64,000 bases of DNA from NCBI RefSeq assembly GCF_027111295.1, contig NZ_CP114287.1, positions 3,348,001 to 3,412,000 on the forward strand, in the 5' to 3' direction. Below are positions 27,101 to 34,568 of the stretch, in pieces; within the stretch, counting starts at the first letter, position 1; each line of letters starts with the position of its first letter. This DNA is from Flavobacterium gelatinilyticum (GTDB taxonomy: Bacteria; Bacteroidota; Bacteroidia; Flavobacteriales; Flavobacteriaceae). Made by a program: the position numbers and the translations under genes. Below the pieces are notes generated by a model. It did no database searches and was not told the DNA's origin. It worked only from the letters and a program-made list of their open reading frames with translations.

Positions 27101-27862
27101 TCAGAAAACAATGTTATCAAAAGATTCCACAAAGGTGCATTTTTCCTTGCCGAAGAATTTAAAATAGATGTTCTTCCTGTTGTTATTCATGGTGCTTCAG
27201 AGTTAATTCCGAAAGGTGATTTTGTTATTCATCACGGAAAATTAACGGTTACCATTTTAGAAAGAATCACACCAGAAAATCTTTCGTTTGGAAGCAATTA
27301 TACAGAAAGAACCAAACAAATAAGTTCGTTTTTTAAAGCCGAATATCGCAAAATCAGACAAGAACTAGAAGGTCCGGATTATTTTAAAACGATGCTCGTT
27401 AACAGTTACGATTATAAAGAAATCGAAATTGGAAATAGCGTAAAGAAAGATTTAAAACAGAATCTCGAAACGTATTACAATCTAAATAAACACATTGGCC
27501 CAAAAGTAAAAATGCTTCATTTAGGAAACGATTACGGGCAATTGGATGTTTTACTGGCGCTGCAGGAACCACAGCGAAAAATAGTTTCTTTTATAAATGA
27601 AGAAGAAAAATTGCTGGTTGCCAAAACGAATTATTTAGTCAAAAAGAGAAAAATAATATATCTCGAAAAATTAGAATCAGCACTTGAAAATCATTACGAT
27701 ATACTTTTAATTTCTGATGAAAATTATCAAGAGGAAATCGAAAAAGTAATTTCAACCGCTTCTTCTATAATTTTAGTGAATTGTTCTCGTTTAAAAAATC
27801 AGTTGAAGGATTTCGAAATTGTTTTTGAAGAAAATACTTTAATCGTTTTTAAGAAAAAATAA
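24188..27862 (+). CDS. MMPL/RND-type exporter fused to a PlsC-like acyltransferase
   Basis: 1224 aa. Residues 1-860 form an RND/MMPL exporter with two sets of six helices and two periplasmic loops (SLGIGSILLGITIDYSIH and IFGHGVDFSIFMTS mark the two core repeats). Residues about 870-1080 form a PlsC-type acyltransferase with NHSSFLD (His900, Asp905) and FPEGTRS (Glu968). The last 130 residues (LHLGNDYGQLDVLLAL onward) look like a Rossmann-type domain without a clear SAM motif. Aryl-polyene clusters have the exporter and acyltransferase as separate or fused genes; here one chain may acylate and export the product. Probably carries the pigment or its lipid form across the inner membrane. Confidence 0.9.
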   Translation: MHQYFYAIHLFVTRRKTLSVLLAVLMLVVFGFFASRLKFEEDITKLIPTNDKTDVTAKVLKQLNFADKTTVIFSLDKNGSAEDLKEMATVFSDSVSKSCKPYITGIQGKIDEENIQETIDFVYNNLPLFLDDKDYAAIEKKLQKDSIAATVQGNYKSIISPSGFITKDFILQDPFGISFIALKKLQQLNIGDDFTLENGFVMTKDKKKLLLFITSNIPSSETEKNTIFAEKLKSIQENLNQKFKGKTSISYFGSALIAVANANQIKGDIILTTSIAMFTLMLILILFYRKVLIPLIIFLPTVFGGLFAVAFLYFVREQISAISLGIGSILLGITIDYSIHILTHYKHNSDVKTLYKDITMPVIMSSSTTAVAFLCLLFVKSDALNDLGIFAAVIVMASAIFSLLIIPHLYKPKENPAEHKKNLIDKMAHFSFHNNKILIGLCVIITIICCFTYNDVGFNNDLSQLNFIPKDIKAAEKQLEESTSLTSKTIYVASYGKTMEEALQHNSRLFENLNTEKQQHKILNFSSVGGIVLSKAAQLQKIEKWNSFWNSQKKQFVKSELIAEGAKLGFKPTTYNLFFDQLDSDFKPISAKDYLQIKALQLQEFITEKNGFYTVSTLVKVAPEQRDAFVKSTSKTENVIAIDRQQMNETFFSTLKTDFNSLVNYSFVAVILILFFFFRRIELVIISCIPIALTGIVTAGIMGIFGIQMNIFSMIVCTLIFGHGVDFSIFMTSALQKEYTNGKNEIAIYRTSIILAVITTILGIGAMIFAKHPALTSISSVSLIGVFAALIITFIFYPILFKVFLSNRPKKGNPPFQLRTFTHGVISFAYYGLGGIVMSIFSFTIMPILPLNKKTKMQAFRYVISKFMKSVLYSNPFIRKKVINNFNETFEKPAVIIANHSSFLDILSIGMLSPKIIFLVSDWVYNSPIFGGVVRKAGFYPVSEGLEGGVEHLRKKVNEGYSLMVFPEGTRSENNVIKRFHKGAFFLAEEFKIDVLPVVIHGASELIPKGDFVIHHGKLTVTILERITPENLSFGSNYTERTKQISSFFKAEYRKIRQELEGPDYFKTMLVNSYDYKEIEIGNSVKKDLKQNLETYYNLNKHIGPKVKMLHLGNDYGQLDVLLALQEPQRKIVSFINEEEKLLVAKTNYLVKKRKIIYLEKLESALENHYDILLISDENYQEEIEKVISTASSIILVNCSRLKNQLKDFEIVFEENTLIVFKKK

Positions 27863-29380
27863 ATGAAAAAACAGTACGATGTAGTCATCATTGGCAGCGG
27901 TTTAGGCGGATTGGTTTCTGCTGTTATTCTGGCAAAAGAAGGCTGCAGCGTTTGTGTACTCGAAAAAAACAATCAATATGGCGGCAATCTGCAGACTTTC
28001 GTTAGAGATAAAACCATTTTTGATACCGGGATTCATTACATCGGAGGTTTAGGCGAAGGCCAGAATCTGCATCAATATTTCAAATATATTGGAATAATGG
28101 ATCATTTGAATCTGAAAAAATTGGACGAAAATGGTTTTGATATTATTTCTTTTGATGATGATAAAACCGAATATCCGCATGCGCAAGGTTTCGAAAATTT
28201 CATTGAAAAACTAACTCAATATTTCCCAGAAGAAAAAGAAAATCTTGAAAAGTATTGCCAGAAAATAAAAGCGGTCTGCAAAACATTTCCGCTTTACAAT
28301 CTGGAATCTGAAGGAAAATATGATGATGAAATTTTAACGCTTAACGCGAAAGAAACGATCGATTCTTTTACTCAAAATGAGAAGCTAAAAGCGGTCTTGG
28401 CAGGATCTAATTTTCTTTATGCCGGCATAGCCGAAAAATCGCCGTTTTATGTTCACGCACTTGTTGTCAATTCGTATATCGAAAGTTCGTGGCGTTGCGT
28501 AAATGGCGGAAGTCAGATTACGAAACAGCTTTTGAAACAGCTCAAAAATTTTGGAGGCGAATTCTTCAAACATAAAGAAGTAACCCAATTTGAAGTTGAA
28601 AATCAAAAGGTAAATTCGGTTAAAATGAAAGACGGAACAGAAGTTTCCGGAACGTATTTTATTTCGAACATTGAACCAAAAACAACTTTGAAAATGGCGG
28701 GTCAGGAAAACTTTAGAAAACCCTTTTTCAATAGAATTCAAAATCTGGAAAGTGTACTTTCTGCTTTCAGTTTGTATATCGTTTTTAAGCCGAAAACTTT
28801 TAAATATATCAATCATAATTATTACCATTTTAAAAGTGCCAATGATGTTTGGACTTCGTATGAATACGACGAAAATTCTTGGCCCAAAACTTTTATGGCT
28901 TCTATGAATCCGTCAAAAAAAGATGAAGAATGGGCAGACGGAATGACGTTTTTAACGTACATGAAATATGATGATGTTAAAGCTTGGGAAAACACGTTTA
29001 ATACCACTTCTGAAGAAAACGAAAGAGGCGAAAGTTACGATGAATTCAAAGCCAAAAAAGCAGCAAAGTTTTTAGACGAAATCGAGAAAAAATTCCCCGG
29101 AATAAGAGATTGCATCAAATCAGTGCATACTTCTACTCCACTTTCATATCGTGATTATATTGGCGGAGACGGCGGAAATATGTACGGGTATGTTAAAGAT
29201 TCAAATAATCCGATGAAAACGATGATTCCGACTAAAACTAAGGTAGAAAATCTTTATCTTACAGGCCAAAGTATTAACATGCACGGTGTCTTGGGAGTTA
29301 CGGTTGGAGCAGTCATAACTTGCTCAGAAATTGTAGGAAAAGAATATCTGCTCGAAAAAATTAAAAAAGCATCTGAATAA
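27863..29380 (+). CDS. FAD-dependent oxidoreductase (phytoene desaturase/RetSat-like)
   Basis: 505 aa. The dinucleotide-binding motif GSGLGGLVSA is at 11-20, followed by LEKNNQYGGNLQTF, and a C-terminal FAD motif LYLTGQSINMHGVLG. The overall shape is that of CrtI/all-trans-retinol saturase-like flavoproteins. It begins directly after the exporter stop. Within flexirubin clusters such an enzyme may desaturate or reduce an acyl chain or tailor the polyene; substrate not shown by sequence. Confidence 0.9.
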   Translation: MKKQYDVVIIGSGLGGLVSAVILAKEGCSVCVLEKNNQYGGNLQTFVRDKTIFDTGIHYIGGLGEGQNLHQYFKYIGIMDHLNLKKLDENGFDIISFDDDKTEYPHAQGFENFIEKLTQYFPEEKENLEKYCQKIKAVCKTFPLYNLESEGKYDDEILTLNAKETIDSFTQNEKLKAVLAGSNFLYAGIAEKSPFYVHALVVNSYIESSWRCVNGGSQITKQLLKQLKNFGGEFFKHKEVTQFEVENQKVNSVKMKDGTEVSGTYFISNIEPKTTLKMAGQENFRKPFFNRIQNLESVLSAFSLYIVFKPKTFKYINHNYYHFKSANDVWTSYEYDENSWPKTFMASMNPSKKDEEWADGMTFLTYMKYDDVKAWENTFNTTSEENERGESYDEFKAKKAAKFLDEIEKKFPGIRDCIKSVHTSTPLSYRDYIGGDGGNMYGYVKDSNNPMKTMIPTKTKVENLYLTGQSINMHGVLGVTVGAVITCSEIVGKEYLLEKIKKASE

Positions 29381-29386
29381 GTAATC

Positions 29387-31051
29387 ATGAAAAACCGAAT
29401 TTTTTACCTCTTCCTTATCGGTTTTTTAAGCTTGCTGACTTCCTGCGGTACTTCAAAATCAAAAAAACATACGCCTGATATTACGGCTTTCAACAATTCA
29501 AAACCTGTTGTTGAGAAATTATCAGACAGTCGTTTTCTTTCCGGAAAAAATTCGTTTTTAAAAAATAAACAAGGTCTTTGGGAATTGTATGTCGAAGGAG
29601 ATCCGCTCGAAATTGGACTTTCAACCGGCGCTTTGACTGATTCGCTTTTGCAAAAACAACAACGTATTTTTTTCTCTAAAATAACCGATCTTATTCCTTC
29701 AAAATTTCAGCAGAAACTGCTTCGCCATTTTCTAAAATGGTACAATCGCAAACTGTATTTAAATGTTCCCGACGAATATCAAACGGAGATTTACGGCGTT
29801 TCTCAATATACTTCAAATGAATTTGACAATATCGCGCCACAATATCAACGCGGTTTGTATTTGCATGCGGCACACGATATTGGTCACGCGTTGCAGGATT
29901 TGGCTTTGGTCGGCTGTTCGTCTTTTGCTGCTTGGAATGAAAAATCGGAAGATGGAAATTTAATCTTAGCACGAAATTTTGATTTTTATGTAAATGACGC
30001 TTTCGCGGAAAATAAAATTGCAGCCTTTATCAAACCAGAACAAGGATTTCCGTTTATGATGGTGACTTGGCCAGGAATGATTGGTGCCGTTTCCGGAATG
30101 AATCTCGAAGGTTTGACCGTTACCATAAACGCTTCAAAATCTAAAATTCCGCTTAGCGCGAAAACTCCGATTTCGATTTTAACTCGTGAAATTTTACAGC
30201 ACGCCAAAAATCTGGATGAAGCAATTGCTATTGCAAAAAAACGAAAAGTATTTGTTTCTGAATCGATTATGGTTGGAAGTGCAAACGATAACAAAGCAAT
30301 TCTAATTGAAGTTTCTCCCAATAAAATGGATGTTTACGATGTTCCAAACAGCGATCGATTAATTTGTTCAAATCATTTTCAAGGCGAAGCTTTTGCAGGA
30401 GACAAACGAAATATGGAGCAAATTGCCAACAGCCATTCTGAGTATCGCTATGAAAGAATGCAGGAATTGCTGTCTGAAAATTCAAAAGTAAATCCTGAAA
30501 TCGCTTCGAAAATTCTTCGAAATAAAGACGGTTTAAAAAATGAAATTTTGGGTTTTGGCAACGAAAAAGCATTAAATCAGCTTTTGGCACATCACGGAAT
30601 TATCTTTAAACCAAAAGAAAAATTGGTTTGGGTTTCGGCAAATCCGTTTCAATTGGGCGAATTTGTTTGTTATGATTTGAATTCGATTTTTGGTGAAAAC
30701 CAAAATACAACAAAATCATTTCAGAAAGAAAATCTGAATATTGCCAAAGATCCTTTCTTGGAAACGGCTGCTTTTCAGAATTTTAAAAAATTTAAAATTG
30801 AAGATCATAAATTAGATTCGATTTTAGAAAAAAAAGGAACTGTTGCTCCAGAGTTTCTTCAGAATTATCAAGCGTTAAACCCCAATTATTGGGTTGTATA
30901 TTATAAGACAGGATTGTACTTTTACCAAAAAAAGGAATTTCTTCAGGCAAAGCTGAATTTTGAAAAGGCTTTAACCCACGAAATCACTACAGTTCCTCAG
31001 AAGGAAGAAGTTGAAAAATATTTAAAAAAAGTCAAAAGAAAATTACAATGA
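29387..31051 (+). CDS. C45-family (AAT-like) Ntn-hydrolase/acyltransferase lipoprotein with C-terminal TPR
   Basis: 554 aa. Lipoprotein signal with lipobox LTSC at Cys20. The AAT/C45 domain follows; the likely processed nucleophile is Cys177 in VGCSSFAAW, with the conserved ARNFDFYVND after it. Family members self-cleave before this Cys and hydrolyse or form amide or ester bonds (as in isopenicillin-N acyltransferase). The last 60 residues resemble one TPR unit (YKTGLYFYQKKEFLQAKLNFEKAL). As a lipoprotein it acts in the periplasm or at the outer membrane. It could process the pigment ester; this is inference. Confidence 0.85.
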   Translation: MKNRIFYLFLIGFLSLLTSCGTSKSKKHTPDITAFNNSKPVVEKLSDSRFLSGKNSFLKNKQGLWELYVEGDPLEIGLSTGALTDSLLQKQQRIFFSKITDLIPSKFQQKLLRHFLKWYNRKLYLNVPDEYQTEIYGVSQYTSNEFDNIAPQYQRGLYLHAAHDIGHALQDLALVGCSSFAAWNEKSEDGNLILARNFDFYVNDAFAENKIAAFIKPEQGFPFMMVTWPGMIGAVSGMNLEGLTVTINASKSKIPLSAKTPISILTREILQHAKNLDEAIAIAKKRKVFVSESIMVGSANDNKAILIEVSPNKMDVYDVPNSDRLICSNHFQGEAFAGDKRNMEQIANSHSEYRYERMQELLSENSKVNPEIASKILRNKDGLKNEILGFGNEKALNQLLAHHGIIFKPKEKLVWVSANPFQLGEFVCYDLNSIFGENQNTTKSFQKENLNIAKDPFLETAAFQNFKKFKIEDHKLDSILEKKGTVAPEFLQNYQALNPNYWVVYYKTGLYFYQKKEFLQAKLNFEKALTHEITTVPQKEEVEKYLKKVKRKLQ

Positions 31052-32334
31052 TTCCAGCAATAGAAAAAGATTCTTTAGAAGAAATTAAAATTTTTCAGGA
31101 AAAAAAATTAGTTGAACTTCTAGAATATATCAGTGAGAATTCTCCTTTTTACAAAAGACTTTTTGCTGGACAAAATATTGATATTTCGAAAGTTAAAACG
31201 CTGGAAGATTTACAGTTTTTGCCTGTTACAACCAAAGAAGATTTACAACAATATAACGATGATTTTTTGTGTGTTCCGCAACATAAAATTATCGATTACG
31301 CTACAACATCCGGGACTTTAGGAGATCCTGTTACTTTTGGTTTAACCGATTCTGATTTAGACAGACTGGCTTATAATGAAGCCATTTCGTTTGCCTGCGC
31401 TGGAATTGCAGAAGGAGATGTGGTACAATTAATGACTACAATTGATAGAAAATTTATGGCTGGTTTGGCTTATTTTCTTGGTCTTCGAAAATTGAAAGTT
31501 GGAGTTATCCGTGTTGGCGCTGGAATTCCGGAAATGCAATGGGATTCAATTTTAAAATACAATCCGAGTTATTTAATTACGGTTCCTTCTTTTCTTTTGA
31601 AATTAATTGAATACGCCGAAATGCACGGAATCGATTATAATAATTCGAGCATAAAAGGCGCAATCTGCATTGGAGAATCTTTGAGAGAACAGGATTTTTC
31701 GATGAATATTCTATCGAAAAAAATCACGGATAAATGGAAAATTAAGTTGTTTTCGACTTATGCTTCTACAGAAATGAGCACCGCTTTTACAGAATGCGAA
31801 CATGGAAAAGGCGGGCATCATCATCCGGAATTAATTATTGTTGAAGTTCTGGACGAAAATAATATCCCGGTTAAAAACGGCGAAACCGGCGAACTTACTT
31901 TTACTACTTTAGGTATTGAAGCAATGCCTTTACTTCGTTTTAAAACGGGAGATATTGTACAGTTTCATGATGAACCTTGCGAATGCGGACGAAATACGTT
32001 GCGCGTAGGTCCAGTCGTTGGGCGTAAAAAGCAAATGATCAAATATAAGGGAACAACCTTGTATCCGCCTGCTATGAATGATGTTTTGAGCAGTTTTGAT
32101 AATATCGAAAATCATCTTATCGAAATCTCTACCAATGATTTAGGTACAGATGAAATCGTGATTAAAATTGCGGTGAAAAACCAATCTCCAGAATTTTTAC
32201 AGGAAATAAAAGATCACTTTAGAGCTAAATTAAGAGTAACTCCAAAAATAGAATTTGTTCCAAAAGAAATTCTAAATCCGATAGTTTTTAATCCAATGAG
32301 TCGAAAACCAATTCGATTTTTTGATTACCGATAA
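31048..32334 (+). CDS. PaaK-like adenylate-forming ligase (probable 4-coumarate activation)
   Basis: 428 aa. AMP-binding motif TTSGTLGDP at 86-94, then YASTEMST, and LLRFKTGDIV followed by ECGRNTLRVGPVVGRKKQMIK near the C-terminus, all as in phenylacetate-CoA ligases. It overlaps the preceding stop by 4 bp (ATGA). Because the cluster opens with a tyrosine ammonia-lyase, 4-coumarate is the obvious substrate, loaded to CoA or ACP. It is the last gene of the pigment cluster in this window. Confidence 0.9.
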   Translation: MIPAIEKDSLEEIKIFQEKKLVELLEYISENSPFYKRLFAGQNIDISKVKTLEDLQFLPVTTKEDLQQYNDDFLCVPQHKIIDYATTSGTLGDPVTFGLTDSDLDRLAYNEAISFACAGIAEGDVVQLMTTIDRKFMAGLAYFLGLRKLKVGVIRVGAGIPEMQWDSILKYNPSYLITVPSFLLKLIEYAEMHGIDYNNSSIKGAICIGESLREQDFSMNILSKKITDKWKIKLFSTYASTEMSTAFTECEHGKGGHHHPELIIVEVLDENNIPVKNGETGELTFTTLGIEAMPLLRFKTGDIVQFHDEPCECGRNTLRVGPVVGRKKQMIKYKGTTLYPPAMNDVLSSFDNIENHLIEISTNDLGTDEIVIKIAVKNQSPEFLQEIKDHFRAKLRVTPKIEFVPKEILNPIVFNPMSRKPIRFFDYR

Positions 32335-32400
32335 TTTTTTAAAGGTACAAAGCTAGAAAGTTTCAAAGGAGCAAAGGCTCCTAATCTAACTTAAGTTTTA

Positions 32401-32504
32401 TTGTCATTTCGACCGAAGGGAGAAATCACACTCGCAAATCGGCAAAGATTGGATATACTTTGTGGAGTTTCTAGTGTGATTTCTCCCTTCGGTCGAAATG
32501 ACAA
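32401..32504. repeat. MITE-like element with perfect 32-bp inverted repeats
   Basis: Arms 32401-32432 and 32473-32504 are exact reverse complements over 32 bp (TTGTCATTTCGACCGAAGGG... / ...CCCTTCGGTCGAAATGACAA), with a 40-bp loop. Outside are weaker inverted stretches rich in CAAAG units (about 32340-32378 and 32535-32578). No ORF is present. It may end transcription of the pigment cluster as a large hairpin, or be a dispersed non-autonomous element. Confidence 0.85.
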
Positions 32505-32580
32505 ATATTTGACTATAAACAATTTATCAAACAACTTCAAAAACTTTGTTACTTTGTCACTTTGAACCTTTGATCCTCAA

Positions 32581-32614
32581 TTTGGTACAAATTGAACTAA
32601 AAATTGTAATTTTG
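32581..32614 (+). promoter_or_regulatory. Predicted promoter of dusB
   Basis: -33 TTTG at 32581-32584 and -7 box TAATTTTG at 32607-32614, 22 bp apart, fit the Bacteroidota consensus TTTG-N17-23-TANNTTTG. The box ends 15 bp before the dusB ATG, giving a very short leader. Confidence 0.65.
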
Positions 32615-32629
32615 CAAAAAATATTGAAG

Positions 32630-33622
32630 ATGGTCAAGATTGGCAACATAGAATTACCCGAATTTCCTTTATTACTAGCACCGATGGAAGACGTTAGTGA
32701 TCCGCCGTTTCGCAGATTATGCAAAACGCACGGTGCTGACATGATGTACTCTGAATTTATTTCATCGGAAGGATTGATTCGTGATGCTATTAAAAGCCGT
32801 ATGAAGCTGGATATTTTTGATTACGAACGTCCGGTTGGAATCCAGATTTTTGGTGGTGATGAAGAGGCCATGGAAATGTCGTCTAAAATTGTTTCTACTG
32901 TAAAACCGGATTTGGTTGATATCAATTTTGGATGTCCGGTAAAAAAAGTAGTCTGCAGAGGTGCAGGAGCCGGAGTTTTAAAAGATGTTGATTTAATGGT
33001 TCGTTTAACTCAAGCCGTTATCAAGGGAACTAATTTGCCTGTTACGGTAAAAACGCGTTTAGGCTGGGATGAAAACTCTATTAATATTGATGAAGTTGCT
33101 GAAAGACTTCAGGATATTGGAGTTCAGGCTTTAACGATTCACGCCAGAACCCGTGCTCAAATGTACAAAGGTCATTCTGACTGGTCGCACATTGCCCGAG
33201 TAAAAAACAACCCAAGAATTACAATGCCTATTTTCGGAAATGGCGATATTGACAGCCCGGAAAAAGCATTAAAATATAAAAACGAATACGGAATTGACGG
33301 TATCATGATTGGTCGTGCTGCGATTGGTTATCCGTGGATTTTTAATGAAATAAAACACTATTTTAAAACGGGTGAACACTTACCTGCTCCAACGGTTATT
33401 GATCGTGTTGAAGCAGCCAGAAATCATTTGCAATGGTCAATGGACTGGAAAGGCGAACGTCTTGGAATTGTAGAAATGCGCCGCCATTATACTAATTATT
33501 TCAAAGGAATCCATTCGTTTAAAGAATTCAAACAAAAATTAGTTACTACTGACGCTCCTGAAGATTTATTCGCTATTATGAAAGAAATCGAACAGGTTTA
33601 TGCAGGATACGAATTTGTTTAA
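32630..33622 (+). CDS. dusB: tRNA-dihydrouridine synthase B
   Basis: 330 aa from ATG 32630; the frame is open for another 28 codons upstream, but the predicted promoter lies within that part. TIM-barrel FMN enzyme: LAPMEDVSDPPFR at 17-29, INFGCPVKKVVCRGAG with catalytic Cys109, and HARTRAQMYKGHSDW, FGNGDI and GIMIGRAAIGYPWIF. It reduces uridines to dihydrouridine in the tRNA D-loop. A strong terminator follows directly. Confidence 0.95.
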   Translation: MVKIGNIELPEFPLLLAPMEDVSDPPFRRLCKTHGADMMYSEFISSEGLIRDAIKSRMKLDIFDYERPVGIQIFGGDEEAMEMSSKIVSTVKPDLVDINFGCPVKKVVCRGAGAGVLKDVDLMVRLTQAVIKGTNLPVTVKTRLGWDENSINIDEVAERLQDIGVQALTIHARTRAQMYKGHSDWSHIARVKNNPRITMPIFGNGDIDSPEKALKYKNEYGIDGIMIGRAAIGYPWIFNEIKHYFKTGEHLPAPTVIDRVEAARNHLQWSMDWKGERLGIVEMRRHYTNYFKGIHSFKEFKQKLVTTDAPEDLFAIMKEIEQVYAGYEFV

Positions 33623-33640
33623 ATTAAGATTTAAAAAATA

Positions 33641-33672
33641 AAAAAGACCTTCAATATTGAAGGTCTTTTTTT
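33641..33672. terminator. Bidirectional terminator after dusB
   Basis: Stem AAAAAGACCTTCAA / TTGAAGGTCTTTTT with a 2-nt core, ending in a T run on both strands. It serves dusB (+) and the two-gene minus-strand module. It is nearly identical to the hairpin at 34532-34561. Confidence 0.9.
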
Positions 33673-33694
33673 ATATTGTTTAAGCGAAATTATT

Positions 33695-33913
33695 TTAAAC
33701 TTTTTTTGCAAAATTTCTTTTGGCTAAATCAATAGCTAAATTTAGCTCAGAAAAAAATAATTCAGCTTCTTTCGCATTTCGAATAGATCTAGTCAAATTG
33801 TCATTATTATGTGTTTCTATAACATCTTCAATACCAGCAATATTTCTCTGCGATGTAGAAGCTAATGCAGTCTCCTGTATCTTATTAATTTTATTTTGAA
33901 TAGATTCTTTCAT
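33695..33913 (-). CDS. Small helical protein of unknown function
   Basis: 72 aa, all helical and charged, no signal peptide or membrane segment. It lies 16 bp after the DUF6934-like gene on the same strand and ends 22 bp before a terminator, so it has gene-like placement. The C-terminus AKEAELFFSELNLAIDLAKRNF forms an amphipathic helix. No family recognised. A two-gene module of this kind can be toxin-antitoxin-like, but nothing in the sequence proves it. Confidence 0.7.
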   Translation of the reverse strand: MKESIQNKINKIQETALASTSQRNIAGIEDVIETHNNDNLTRSIRNAKEAELFFSELNLAIDLAKRNFAKKV

Positions 33914-33929
33914 AAAGCAAATTTAAACA

Positions 33930-34472
33930 TTATTGATTTAAATTAAACATATAATATCTGTAAAGATCATTAGTTTTTCTTTGAAAATCAAAAGGTTCTG
34001 GTTTTGGTTTAAAAAATACCAATCCATTATCATCTAATTCAATTGTTCCATTTCTAAGTAATCTTACATACCAATCCACTCCAATAATCACTAAAAAATC
34101 TTGTAAATCTTTGTAATTATATCTAAACATTCGATGATAGAGATTAGCTCTTAAATCATCTGAACCATCAATACCAATTGTCATACGAGGATTGTTTTTT
34201 AAAAAAGTTATCGCAAATAAAATAATTGTGGAAAAGACTTTATTACTATCCTTGTGTTTAAGATTTATAGAATCATTAATTTTTCCATTTACATCAAATG
34301 GACCAAAAGCTAAATTATAAACATTCGGTAATAATGATTCAGCGATATTTGTAAACTTAACTTTAAGTTGAATTATGGTATCATCTTTTAATGCAGATTC
34401 AAAAATGTATTGATCAAAATTCGCACTCACATATATTGCTTCAAAAGTGTTTTCTAAATTAATTTTAATCAT
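33930..34472 (-). CDS. DUF6934-like protein
   Basis: 180 aa, soluble, alpha/beta. The segment VYNLAFGPFDVNGKINDS, then KVFSTIILFAITFLKNNP and an ID-GSDDLRANLYHRMF motif, match my memory of the DUF6934 family of Bacteroidota, which often occurs with a small partner gene. Function unknown. AT-rich. A possible -7 box TAAATTTG (34505-34512, minus strand) lies 32 bp upstream. The module lies between two almost identical terminator hairpins. Confidence 0.78.
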   Translation of the reverse strand: MIKINLENTFEAIYVSANFDQYIFESALKDDTIIQLKVKFTNIAESLLPNVYNLAFGPFDVNGKINDSINLKHKDSNKVFSTIILFAITFLKNNPRMTIGIDGSDDLRANLYHRMFRYNYKDLQDFLVIIGVDWYVRLLRNGTIELDDNGLVFFKPKPEPFDFQRKTNDLYRYYMFNLNQ

Positions 34473-34531
34473 AAGAAATATTAATTCTATCTAAATGCAA
34501 AAAACAAATTTAGTATAAATTTCTTACAAAT

Positions 34532-34561
34532 AAAAAGACCTTCAAAATTGAAGGTCTTTTT
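34532..34561. terminator. Terminator after the MATE gene
   Basis: AAAAAGACCTTCAAAATTGAAGGTCTTTTT, 14-bp stem with flanking A and T runs. It lies 7 bp after the MATE stop (minus strand). It differs from the hairpin at 33641-33672 at one central base. Confidence 0.9.
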
Positions 34562-34568
34562 ATTTGTA

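Noticed and set aside
28385..28828. 147-codon minus-strand frame inside the FAD oxidoreductase gene
   Set aside because: Lies wholly within a clear family gene, with no motif of its own.
1..32334. CRISPR array or prophage in the repeat-containing gaps of the cluster
   Set aside because: The repeats are palindromes or inverted arms in single gaps, without regular spacers, cas genes, integrase or phage structural genes.
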